Of a DNA stretch of 64,000 nucleotides, positions 22,171 to 33,657 are shown in pieces. Numbering within the stretch: position 1 is the stretch's first letter; each line of letters starts with the position of its first letter. The notes below the pieces were generated by a model, which was not told where the DNA came from, made no database searches, and worked only from the letters and a program-made list of their open reading frames with translations. This DNA comes from Otatea glauca. Taxonomy: Eukaryota; Streptophyta; Magnoliopsida; Poales; Poaceae. The translations under genes were made by a program, and so were the position numbers. The stretch spans positions 22,219,336 to 22,283,335 of the forward strand of contig CM070722.1 in assembly GCA_036346275.1 (NCBI GenBank), given 5' to 3'.

Positions 22171-24009
22171 AGATTGACACAGACCTTCATTGCTAAGGTA
22201 AATCCGAAGTTTAGTCTTCTTGACATAATGTAAACTTCAGTTTGTGCGAGCAATATCAGTAAAGGAAAGGAAACTATATTAAATAAATCAGATGCATATA
22301 TACACAAAGTTGTTTTTAATTTCGAGCATCTCATTACAAACAACTCTATTATCTTCTAGAGTACACTTAAAATCATAACTCCACTTGCTTATTCTTTTGT
22401 ATAAAAATTAGCCCTTCATGATGATCGACGCGTGTGTAGCTAGCTTCTTCGGGTTGTTCGTCCTGGACTGTGATGCTCTTTCCGATAGGAGGCAACTCTT
22501 CGAATTGATTGTATTCTTCCTTATTTACTACATTCTCTACTTCGACAATCCTCCTTTTTCCCTGAAGAACTACATGTCTCTTCTTGTTGGATGGGTCGAT
22601 TACATAGAATACTTGAACAGCTTGGTTAGCGAGTACGAATGGTTCATCTTGGTATCCGACGTATGCAGGTCGTGATGAGTGAAACCGTATTTGTCAACCT
22701 TCACATGCTGGAGGTGGACCCAACGACACCGAAATAAGGGGATCTCGAATAGTACATAGTCGAGCTCCCAAATCTCCTCTATGAACCCATAGTAGGAGCT
22801 CCTCGTTAACCCAACGGTGTTGAACGCATCTATGCGTACACTGCTGTTCTGGTTTGTGCTCTTCATATCCTGATCTCTCGTGTAAAATGTGTACCCATTT
22901 AAGTCGTATCCTTTCCATGTTACAACTGTAAATGTTGGCCCTTTTGCCAACCATGTGAGCGTATCACCTGACGAGGTCCCAGTGATGGGTCGCTCCTTCA
23001 GCCATCTGTTAAACTGAAGGATATTGAAAGATCGAAATGGCGATCAGAGGGGGGTGAATGATCCCAAATAAAATTTCCCCCACTCAAAGTACTCCAAACA
23101 CTCTTGCAATAAAAATCTAAAGCACCCAAAGATTTTCGTTCAAAATAGTGCTTCTCAGATTCACACACCCTCCAAAACCCAGAACAATTAGACAACTATA
23201 TGTACCCCTAGCTTGCATGGATAAGAACCATGAATCATGTGAGGGGTTTTTAATCAAAATCCTGTTTGTCAAGTGTCCAAACAAAAGAGGAATCAATTTG
23301 AAAGACTTCTTTTCTAAAAGAGATAAAGCTAAAACACCAAAGTCTCTTTTTAGAAAAGTTAAAGCAGATTTTCAGAAATTATCCTCAATTGGAACAGGTG
23401 GTTGGTGAGTTTCTGTTGCTCTAAAATTTTTGGGAATTTTTTTCCCTGTGAGAAGTTGAGACGTGAACCACTCCACCAAAAATCACCTCATAATGCTTTG
23501 TATAATAAGAATGAAAAATCAAGCAATACAGACAGTCAGGAACTTCGACAAGAAAGTTTGAGGCTCGGTTTTCACTTCATAGCTCTGAAACGGTGCAACC
23601 AGTGGACTGAAGAAATTTTACACAGATGTATATATGAGTTTTTCACCTTCTCCATAATGAATCACTTAAAAATGATTTTTCTATATTTTTATAAAAATCA
23701 AACACTGACTGCTGCGCGAAGAACAAGTTCTTGACAGATTTGCATATAGAAGGAGGGGAGGCAAATCCAAATTGCATAAATGTAAATTGCAAGAATGTAA
23801 GTGCTGAATTTAATTGCGGAATTTAAGTGCATAATGTAAATTGCGTAATTTAAAAGCGTAATGTAAATGCACAAAGAAAAGAAATGATATGAGGAAACAT
23901 TTCATTTCTGGAAGGAGAGGTTACAAAGCCTCACATTCATGTGGGCAAAGCTCAAAGGAGCATCAAACACCTCAAAACCTTCAAGGGAAGGAGGCTACCC
24001 CTCCACCCC

Positions 24010-24017
24010 TATTTATA
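24010..24017 (-). promoter_or_regulatory. TATA box, copia-type left LTR
   Basis: TATAAATAGGGG on the minus strand, a good plant TATA sequence, identical in the right LTR at 32772-32779. Confidence 0.65.
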
Positions 24018-24439
24018 CTACTCTTGGACCACCTACCACCCTTGGATGAGTCCCTCAACCCTAGAGAACTCATCTAAGGGCTAGGATTAACCCACACACA
24101 CAGCCATGCAAGGGCTAACCCAAATCCCACACACATACCGGATTTTCTTGCATGGTTTTCAAAGCATACTACCTAGACCCGCTAACCTATCAACTAGGCC
24201 TCAATCCGACGGCCCTCTTTGATCCACGCGGCATCTAGCTAGCATCAACTCCTTTCCTTGTCTTCTTGACTTGCCCGGACTTCGTCTCCGATCATCTTCC
24301 GACGATCTCCCAACCGTCTGGACTTTCGACGCTCCTCGCCTAGTCCTGGTCATCCTCCGCCTCACCATGACCTAGCACCGTCGTCCTGCAACCATCAAAA
24401 ACAAGGAAACACATCACATAGCAATGCCCACAATGATAT

Positions 24440-24790
24440 GCAATAAACCATCCCGACCTCTCGAGGTCTGAACACTGGTCTCCATCCCGACCACTCGAGG
24501 TCTGACCACTGGACTCCATCCCGACCACTGGTCTCCGACTAGCCAAGGCCCAAACCACTCGGGGTCGGACGACTGGTCTCCAACCAGCCAAAGCCCCGAC
24601 CACTCGGGGTCGAACGACTGGTCTGCAACCAGCCAAAGCCCCGACCACTCGGGGTCGGACAACTGGTATCCGACCAGCCAAAGACCTGACCACTTGGGGT
24701 CAGACGACTGGTCTTCGACCAGCCAAATCCTCAACCACTCGAGGCCTCAACCACTCGGAGTCTCAACCACTCGGAGTCTCAACCACTCAG
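24440..24790. repeat. Minisatellite in copia-type LTR, 45-bp basic unit
   Basis: Repeats of a unit built from AACCAGCCAAAGCCCCGACC and ACTCGGGGTCGGACGACTGG; two adjacent full units start at 24582 and 24627. Shorter derived units (ACCACTCGGAGTCTCA) follow at 24730-24790. A matching but rearranged array is in the right LTR at 33215-33535. It lies on the upstream side of the TATA box on the minus strand, in U3, where repeats often act as enhancers. Confidence 0.85.
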
Positions 24791-24920
24791 GGTCGACATA
24801 GCAATTCAAATAGCTCTTGTTTGAAAATCAAACCAAATCAAACTCAAACTTGAGCACACCTTGCTCAAATAAAGTCAAATACTCATCACAAACATGGATG
24901 GACCTCCACATGGTCCTTCA

Positions 24921-24937
24921 ATCTCCCCCTTGATGAG
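24921..24937 (-). other. Copia-type polypurine tract
   Basis: Minus strand CTCATCAAGGGGGAGAT directly abuts the 3' LTR, the usual position and form for copia elements. Confidence 0.85.
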
Positions 24938-27900
24938 TATATTGACAAACGACACAAAAGGCATAAATTTGAGTTTGAATGACAAAAGAAGAAAGCAATT
25001 TGATTGCAAAGCCAAACTTGGTCGAGAGAGAAAGATATAAAATCATGACCAAGTTGGCAGAAAAAATTTAGAGCAAGACCATGAAAAAAAGCAAGTTTTC
25101 CACAAAAGCTCTAAACACCAATCATAAGTGTCAAATGTGATTATGATCCATAAGAAATAGCAAAGATTTACAAAGATCATAAGAACCAAAAAGCTTTCAC
25201 ATTTTTATCTCTTTTTTTTAATGATGCCTTTTCTACATTTTCTCCCCCTTTTGGCAATATAGGCATCAAAATGGAATTTTCTCCCTCTTTTTATGTATGC
25301 ATGAAATGCAACCTAAGGGAGCTTTGAAGATTATCCAATTGATCGCAATGACAAGATATGACACCAAGCTAGTCAATTTTTAGATTAGACTAGTCTAAGA
25401 CATGTTCAAGTGCAAATACAAGCTTAGATTTGAATATTTCATTTTTAGCAAGATTTGACAAGTGCAACACTTAGCTTTAGTTTCAAAAATAGAAGAATAG
25501 CCACTCTAAGGATCAAAAGGAAAACCTAGAGTTCAACCTACTCAACACTTTGGGGAATCTAGAAGAGCATACAAGGTCCTTCGGGCTCATTTATCACTTA
25601 ATGCAAATTTTTGATTTATCATCATACAAGACATAGCGGGGTGCAAATGTTTCACATTATTTGCATTCTTTACCCACATATATCTTTGTTTTTAATTTAT
25701 TTGCATTTTGTTTTGACAACCAATTGACTCAAGCCGTATGCGACCATCTCAACATGAACTCTTAAGAGGATGGTCTAGGTCAAACATGATGTATTCCAAG
25801 TTCATCCCAAGTGCAATGGGAAGCGGTCTTGTGAATGCAAGGTGTTGAGTCGTATGTGCACAAGAAGAGTCAATTTTGTTTAATTTTCATTTTTAGCACA
25901 ATGATTTATGAGCAATTGAAGGACTCTAGCATGAATCAAACTAGTTTCACCCAAGTTGCTATAGGGACTCTAGAGAACTCCAAAATTCCTCAAATTATGG
26001 CACAAACCTCTAGAGAAGAAACCTAGCAAGTAAAAGCAACAAGTTTCATCAAGTTCTTCATTTAAGGCTTATTTCATTTTTAAGCTTAGCAAGTTAAATG
26101 AACTTGGACATATCTAAGCTAGTGATTTCCTCCACATGATGTAGCATGGTGTATAGCATGAAGATTGAGTCAATTGCATACTAGACAAAGCTCATTAAAC
26201 AGGAAATGCAGTCTATATGCAATGCATGAACAGATTCCCAAACTCCCCCTCACCATATGAGTCAATTTAAGCACAAATCTAGTTCAAGTTGAGTTATTAG
26301 CAGAATTAAGTTCAAGAAAGACCCAAATGAACTCAGTCGAAACCAGAAATACAGAATGAGGAGAAGAAGTCGAGAAACTGCAAAATTGGATGGCTATTGA
26401 GCATAGATAAGATAGAAGAGACTCACTACGGCTCAGACTCGTTCTTATCTTCCCCAGAGACTGACATAGGGAAGATTCTAGATCCCAACTAAGGAGTGCA
26501 CACAGACCCTGTCTACCCAGGAGGCCCCAAAACCTGCTAGACTTATAAGACTGTGAGGGAACTCAACCTAGAGAGAAGAGAGAACAGCTAATCACGCATG
26601 ATAGCAACCTAAAGCACAAGATAAGAGGACCATGCAAGGCATGCCAGAATTCTAAGTGAGTGAACTCAACTCAAGAAAACAAGCCCAAAGTCACCCAGAA
26701 GAAGAAAGGAAATACTGGAAGAAAATATATACATATAATACAGATCAGCTCCCCCTCAAGATATGCCATATGAGCTCATAAACCCAAGCTCAAATCCCCC
26801 TGAACACACTCTACTCCCCTTGAGGCACACTCTAAAACTCTCACCTCACAAGAGATAGGTAGAAAGCTAGAGGAGAAGAGATAAGATCTAAAACCACATG
26901 GTCTCTAAGGAGCAAGATGGCTCAAGGTAAGAAGCAACCTAACTATGCTAGAAGTCCAACCAAAAGACTCTAGACAAACAGGACACAAGCTCTACCTACA
27001 AAAGAACCACGACCTCCTAAGAGACCCATCACTATCATCAACATTTTCAGAGGTACTTACCTCTCTGCGCAGTGTAGTGCAAGTAGTGGCAAATGACCAA
27101 GTGGATCCAAAAAGCAGAGGAAGAAGACTTAGAGATATTCCTAGGATGATGGTCTCCTCACCAGAAAGCCTACACACATGCATCCAACAAATCTATGCTT
27201 TCGAAACTAGGGTTAGGCAGATCCAGTTCCTAGGCACGAATGGACAAGATACAGGAAAAGTGTGGCAAATGATCATCTAGAGCATGAACATGATGCAGAA
27301 GGTAATGTAAGATCATGATCACAACCAAGCTAAAGATAGCATCAAGATCCATATATCCATAGACAACGGTGAAAACATATCCACATGATAAACAACAAAG
27401 AAGGTGCATCATAGCACTGTCATGCTGGCAGAAGAAGCTAAGCAAGGTGCATCACAGCAACAAAATGCTAGCAGGGATCATGTGCAAGCCTAGAAATACA
27501 TGGATCAAGATACTACCCTAAACATGGCAATGAGCATGTAAATGAAGAAATACCACAATGAAGCACAACAACATGCTACTAGATATAACATGAGCAAGAT
27601 GAATGAAGACAACCAAAGAGGATCATGCATAAAACAAACCAATTAGCAACATCAAGATCCATTTATCCATAGTCTCAATAACAATATTTACATGCTGCGA
27701 AAAGGCCCGTCAAAAGAAGACCAAACAAAAGGTCATGAGGACACAGACAGCATGAAAGTAAATGGTGACAATGGACAAAAAGATGAGAAGCTACTTATGG
27801 CAACACTCTATGCATGATGATGAATACATGACATGAATGAAGAACACAAGCTCATGCAAAAATAGGTATGAAGCATATAAGCATGAAGGACAATAAAAGG

Positions 27901-28900
27901 TGATCAAGAACAATATAAGTCATACAGCGGTAGCTAGATCATATGACCCTAATCTCATAAAAGTCATTCACATGTAGCACAAAGTCTGACAAACAAAGTC
28001 TAAACAAAGCTAATCATGGATGTAATAGAAAATCAGGGTCATATAACCTAGATACTACTCATGATAAAATAAAGTAAATGATATACAGCACGTGCCCATA
28101 GTAACACAAATGCTCATACCAAATGAACAATATCATGGACAGGATAAAAACAAGAAAATCGCATGCTGGGAAAGAGCTCATGAATTTAGGATATAATACA
28201 TGAAGCACAAAGATGGTTGGGAAAAACATGCTATGGCATAAAACAAGACAGACAAAAACTAACAAGACCTAGCAAAGTACATATAATACACATGGGAGCA
28301 AGAGCAATCACAACATGTCATGGAAATGATGATCACAAGTATAACCGACATGAGGGTATGAGATAGCTAACCATGGAAGTGGAAGTCCCCAATGCTGTTA
28401 TCATGAAGCTCAACACTTGTGGAGCGAAACACAAGGCAAACAAAGTTGAAAGTACATGCAGGTTAGCATGATGCTCATGATGGTCATGCAGGAAAATCCA
28501 ATCCTCTAGAGACAAGCCGCAAAGGCCAACTCGGAATTCACATCGAGTGCCAACATTGAAAAGCGACAAAACGATCCTAGATGAGATTAGTAAGGATCAA
28601 CATGACCAACATACTTACCTACAACTCTTACCGTGAGTGGGTACCTCGAGGAAAAATGAGGTCCACTACTTATGCACGGCGAAGATGATGCCTCAGGACA
28701 ACTCATGGACTAAGAATCGAACTAAGAAAGGACAAGTCCACAAGATGACCCAAATCCACTCCACTAGGCACTGATCACATCCTCAAGCTAGCCTCAAGCG
28801 ACTCATGCCATGAGAAAGGCAAAAGGCACTTAAAAGCATCATCGCATAGACATGACACAAGGAATTGACACAAGAGGGAAAGATGACTCAGTACTGGGAT
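24938..28900. other. Non-coding interior of the copia-type element
   Basis: About 4 kb of AT-rich sequence where pol would be expected. No frame longer than about 110 codons resembles protease, integrase, RT or RNase H. Short phrases such as ATCAAGATCCAT and TATCCATAG recur (27340-27362 and 27648-27675), and CATG-containing words are common, but there is no regular array. This is like the filler of large non-autonomous (LARD-type) elements. Confidence 0.7.
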
Positions 28901-28929
28901 AGAGTGAAGACTTGGGGACCCAATACTGA

Positions 28930-31637
28930 ACCACTCGACGCCTCAGAGTACCAGCCACTGAAGAAGATTGGACTCGAGTGTCTCTCTGACATTTAACCCT
29001 AACAAGGTCAGTAGCAACTCTAGTAGATGTTCTAGGAGCTGAAACTGGGTTGGCCTGCCGTGGTGCAAAAGCCGAACCACCCCAGTGAAGCTGCCTAAAA
29101 CTCCTACCAGAAAACGCCTCGCACCGCTGATATCTACCTCGATGAGAAAAACGAGGAATATCAAGAGGACGGCGGAAAGACTGACTACGAACAGCTCCAA
29201 GACTAAAACTCGAAGAACCAGATGAAAACCGAGTCCTGGACGCTGCCCAAAAACAGGCGACTCTCTAACCTATCTAGAAGCAGTGTGTACCTTAGGAGCA
29301 CTCAAAGTCTGGGGATGACCCTGAATAACAGCAGCAACACGCTCACGCCGAGTGATATTGGCGCGCCTGAAGTAGAAATCTACTAGGTGACCATCCTTCT
29401 TACAGAAGGTGCATATGTACTTCACCTTGCTAGAGACAAAAGCAACGGGAGTAACACCCTTCTGGTCAGAAGTCCTATGGACAACCCCAGCAGACCTAAC
29501 ACGGTGGTGCTCACTCTGGGAGCTACCACAATCTCACCACTCTTGGAGCCGCGCACAATGGTGGGAGGATGCGCCCGAGCGTGCTCCAAAGGATCAAATC
29601 CTAGACCTTGATTGAATCTACTAATCTTGGATTGGTCTAGAATAAGATTGAGCTTCTTCTTGCCTCCAACAAACTTCTCGAGAGTGCTCATAAGATACTG
29701 GCAATCTCGAAAGAAAGAAGCACAAGAAGAACAGGGGGAAGAAGAAGAAGAACTAGAAAGATGAGCTCTCTCAGCACGTGCATTTTTCTCCCTCAACACG
29801 GCTGCCTCAATCTTGAGGGCCTCACAAGAAATGCAAGGCACATTTCTAATTCTATGGGCTTGGTCTTCTAATTTCTTCCTAAGCTCGACATGGATTTTAT
29901 CCAAGTCCCCCTCAATCACAGAACATCGTAAGCAACTTTCTTGTGACTTATCTAGTAAGTCCTTAGCAAGTTTAGCACACTTGACATTTAAGGATTCATT
30001 GTCAAGTTTTAGTTCCTACAGCCCTCACATGAGCTGACTGATTCCTTAGAAGCATGCATTTCAAGTTCATCGTTTCTAGAAGAAAGCTTCCTAAGGTGTT
30101 CGCTCATGGCATCAATTTCAGCAAGCAATTTAGGGCAATTAGCACAAGGAGTAGAGTGAGCATGAAGAAAACTAGCATCTACAGAAGGAGTATCAATAGA
30201 TTCATTGCTAGCATTCTTCAACCTAAGACTATCTAGTTCAGACAACACACTATCATGCATAGTCCGTAGGTTCTCTAACTCAACAAGCAAAGCATCACAC
30301 AAAGTACAGTCATCAGTGACTCGGGAGGGAGAAAATCTAAGAGAAGCTAACTCCCGAGTCAAGGTACCTACTTCATTCTCAAGCTCCGTACACCTAGCTC
30401 TAGCTCTAGCATGAAATTTTCCTAATTTGCAAAAAGCTTCATTGAGCTGGTCATAGGAGGGTACCTCGTCCGAGTCGCTGTAGAGCTCGGAGTCGCTGAT
30501 GCCGTTGGCGTCGGCCATGAAGCACATGCCGGAGAAGTCGTCACCGCCTTTCTTCTCTTGCGGATCATCCTCGCTTGCATCACTCCAGTTCTCTGTGTCA
30601 GAGAGCTCGATGTCGTCCAGTGCGGCGAGGACCCGGTGAAAGAGCTTCTTGTTCATGGCAAAGTTGCAGTACTTCTTCTTCACCAGCTCACGAGCTGGGG
30701 CCTTCTTGTTGCGGTTCTTGTCGGTGTAATCGTTCTTGCCTGAACCGCTTTGTTCGTTTTTGCCCTTCTCCAGCTTGGGACAGTTTACTCGAATGTGGTT
30801 GGGGCCACCATACTCGAAACAGGTGATCATCCCACCTCTCTTCCTCTCTCTCACTCTCTTGTATGCATATGAAAATTTGCGAGCAAGAAGAGCAAGCTCA
30901 TTTTTTGGAAATTTCTCCAGTTAGTCATCGCTTAGCTCGCAAAGGGCGGAGAGAGAGAAACCAACAGAAGAATCAGAAAGAGAGGATCCAATGGGATCGG
31001 TGACCATAGCCATCGACTGAGACTTCATCTTCCACGAGACGACGTCAATCTCATGAGTCTTGAGGCGGGAATAAAGCCCGTCAAGAGTCAGAGTCGATAA
31101 GTCGGTGGTGTCCTTGATGGTGGTCACTTTCATCTCCCAAACCCGAAGGTCGAGTGCGGTCAAGAAATGCCGAGCATTGTCTGAGTCAGGGTATATGCAA
31201 CCGACTGCTCGGAGGTCACTCAAAATCTTCGTAAACCGACCAAAGCACTCGTCAAGACTCTCACCAGCGTGCTGTTCAAACTTGTTGAACTCACGCTTGA
31301 ATTGGTCCTGTCGAACCGTCTTGATTTGGGTAGTGCCCTCATGGTAAGCATCGAGGGTCACCCAAATCTCATGAGCAGAACGAAGGTGAGAAATCCTGTC
31401 ATACTCACTGCGGCTAAGACCCTGTATGAGAATGTTCCTTGCCTTAGCGTTTGCCTCAACGTCAGCCATATTGCCGGCCGTGACGTTTTCATCAGCAGGA
31501 ACCTCATACGGGAGTTTCACCTTCTGCCATATCGGGAAGCCCTGGGCAGTGATGTATGACTCCATCCGCGATTTCCAAAATGGAAAATCAACTCCAGCAA
31601 AAATAGGAGGCTTGGTGGAATACTTGTCCATCGCCAT
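28930..31637 (-). pseudogene. gag: Copia-type gag polyprotein (non-autonomous element)
   Basis: The frame opens at ATG 31637 (MAMDKYSTKPPIFAGVDFPF) and has ARNILIQGLSRSEYDRI and SAHEIWVTLDAYHEGT, the UBN2-type copia gag domain, then an in-frame TAA at about 30919. It continues in the same frame through a knuckle C-FE-Y-GGPN-H-IRVN-C whose second Cys is Tyr, acidic repeats (ALDDIELSDTENWSDASEDD) and a long heptad-like coiled region to a stop at 30009. After a frame change the tail has VPCISCEALKIEAAVLRE (about 29830) and a second degenerate knuckle C-TF-C-KKDG-H-LVDF-Y at about 29400. A basic R/G-rich stretch fades out by 28930. The protein of about 850 residues resembles long gags of SIRE/Maximus-like copia elements, a tentative placement. 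Confidence 0.83.
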
Positions 31638-31677
31638 GGCTCATGAGACCGGTCAAGATCTATGGAAGAGCAAAATC

Positions 31678-31690
31678 GGCTCTGATACCA
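31678..31690 (-). other. Copia-type primer binding site
   Basis: Minus strand TGGTATCAGAGCC, two bases after the LTR end; complementary to the 3' end of initiator tRNA-Met. Confidence 0.92.
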
Positions 31691-31692
31691 AT

Positions 31693-33657
31693 TGAAAGAT
31701 CGAAATGGCGATCAGAGGGGGGTGAATGATCCCAAATAAAATTTCCCCCACTCAAAGTACTCCAAACACTCTTGCAATAAAAATCTAAAGCACCCAAAGA
31801 TTTTTGTTCAAAATAGTGCTTCTCAGATTCACACACCCTCCAAAACCCAGAATAATTAGACAACTATGTGTACCCCTAGCTTGCATGGATAAGAACCATG
31901 AATCATGTGAGGGGTTTTTAATCACAATCCTGGTTGTCAAGTGTCCAAACAAAAGAGGAATCAATTCAAAAGACTTCTTTTCCAAAAGAGATAAAGCTAA
32001 AACACCAAAGTCTCTTTTCAGAAAAGTTAAAGCAGATTTTTAGAAATTATCCTCAGTTGGAACAGGTGGTTGGTGAGTTTATGTTGCTCTAAAATTTTTG
32101 GGAATTTTTGTCCCTGTGAGAAGTTGAGATGTGAACCACTCCACCAAAAATAATCTCATAATTCTTTGTAGAATAAGAATGAAAAATCGAGCAATACAGA
32201 CAGTCAGGAACTTCGACAAGAAAGTTTGAGGCTCGGTTCTCACTTCATAGCACTCAAACGGTGCAACCAGTGGACTCAAGATATTTTATAAAGATGTATA
32301 TATGCGTTCTTCACCTTCTCCAAAAAGAATAACTTCAAAATGAATTTTATATATTTTTATAAAAATCAAACACTGACTGCTGCGCGAAGAACAAGTTCTA
32401 GACAGATTTGCAATTTGATAAAAAAACTTGATCTCTAGTCTATCCAAGGGTGTAAGAAAGATGTAAAACCAAATGAACACCCTCAAGACATCCTAGAAGA
32501 ACAACATATAGAAGGAGGGGAGGCAAATCCAAATTGCATAAATGTAAATTGCAAGAATGTAAGTGCTGAATTTAATTGCGGAATTTAAGTGCATAATGTA
32601 AATTGCGTAATTTAAAAGCGTAATGTAAATGCACAAAGAAAAGAAATGATATGAGGAAACATTTCATTTCTGGAAGGAGAGGTTACAAAGCCTCACATTC
32701 ATGTGGGCAAAGCTCAAACGAGCATCAAACACCTCAAAACCTTCAAGGGAAGGAGGCTACCCCTCCACCCCTATTTATACTACTCTTGGACCACCTACCA
32801 CCCTTGGATGAGTCCCTCAACCCTAGAGAACTCATCTAAGGGCTAGGATTAACCCACACACACAGCCATGCAAGGGCTAACCCAAATCCCACACACATAC
32901 CGGATTTTCTTGCACGGTTTTCAAAGCATACTACCTAGACCCGCTAACCTATCAACTAGACCTCAATCCGACGACCCTCATTGATCCACGCGGTATATAG
33001 CTAGCATCATATCCTTTCCTTGTTTTCTTGACTTGCCCGGACTCCGTCTCCGATCATCTTCCGGTGATCTCCCAACCTTCTGGACCTCCGACGCTCCTCG
33101 CCTAGTCCCGGCCATCCTCCGCCTCACCATGACCTAGCACCGTCGTCCTGCAACCATCAAAAACAAGGAAACACATCACATAGCAATGCCCACAATGATA
33201 TGCAATAAACCATCCCGACCTCTCGAGGTCTGAACACTAGTCTCCATCCTGACCACTGGACTCCGTCCCGACCACTCGAGGTCTGACCACTGGTCTCCGA
33301 CCAGCCAAGGCCCAAACCACTCGGGGTCGGATGACACATCTCCAACCAGCCAAAGCCCCGACCACTCGGGGTCGAACGACTGGTCTGCAACCAGCCAAAG
33401 CCCCGACCACTGGGCCTGGACGATCGTATCCGACTGCCAAAGACGACCACTCGGTCGACGATGGTCTCCGACCAGCCAAATCCTCAACCACTCGGGGCCT
33501 CAACCACTCGGAGTCTCAACCACTCGGGGTCGACATAGCAATTCAAATAGCTCTTGTTTGAAAATCAAACCAAATCAAACTCAAACTTGAGCACACCTTG
33601 CTCAAATAAAGTCAAATACTCATCACAAACATGGATGGACCTCCACATGGTCCTTCA
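31693..33657 (-). repeat. Copia-type 5' LTR (right copy)
   Basis: 1,965 bp direct repeat of 23025-24920, carrying an extra block of about 105 bp at 32411-32510. Between 33409 and 33475 it shows a cluster of small deletions relative to the left copy. The TATA box is at 32772-32779. As the LTR next to the primer site this is the promoter copy. Confidence 0.93.
32772..32779 (-). promoter_or_regulatory. TATA box, copia-type 5' LTR
   Basis: TATAAATAGGGG on the minus strand, identical to the left LTR; probable promoter of the gag transcript that starts about 1.1 kb before the gag ATG. Confidence 0.65.

Larger units (their letters stand above)
23025..24920 (-). repeat. Copia-type 3' LTR (left copy)
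   Basis: 1,896 bp, starting TGAAAGATCG and ending GGTCCTTCA in plus orientation. It lacks an internal stretch of about 105 bp that the right LTR has at 32411-32510, and otherwise matches it closely. It contains the 45-bp minisatellite at 24440-24790 and a TATA site at 24010-24017. Confidence 0.93.
23025..33657 (-). mobile_element. Copia-type LTR element carrying gag but no pol (10.6 kb)
   Basis: LTRs 23025-24920 and 31693-33657, flanked by GATAT (23020-23024) and GTTAT (33658-33662), a 5-bp duplication with one change. The primer site and polypurine tract are in place. The interior codes only for a copia-type gag near the 5' LTR (31637-29270). No protease active site, integrase, RT or RNase H motif was found, and about 4 kb before the 3' LTR is non-coding. 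It is therefore non-autonomous and must have used enzymes from a full-length relative. It is inserted in the DUF4216 end of the CACTA-1 transposase, in the same orientation. Confidence 0.9.

Noticed and set aside
24938..28900. Hidden pol of the copia-type element in other frames
   Set aside because: Looked on both strands for the protease D-S/T-G, the integrase zinc site and DD35E, Y-V-D-D and D-N-S-A; none found.
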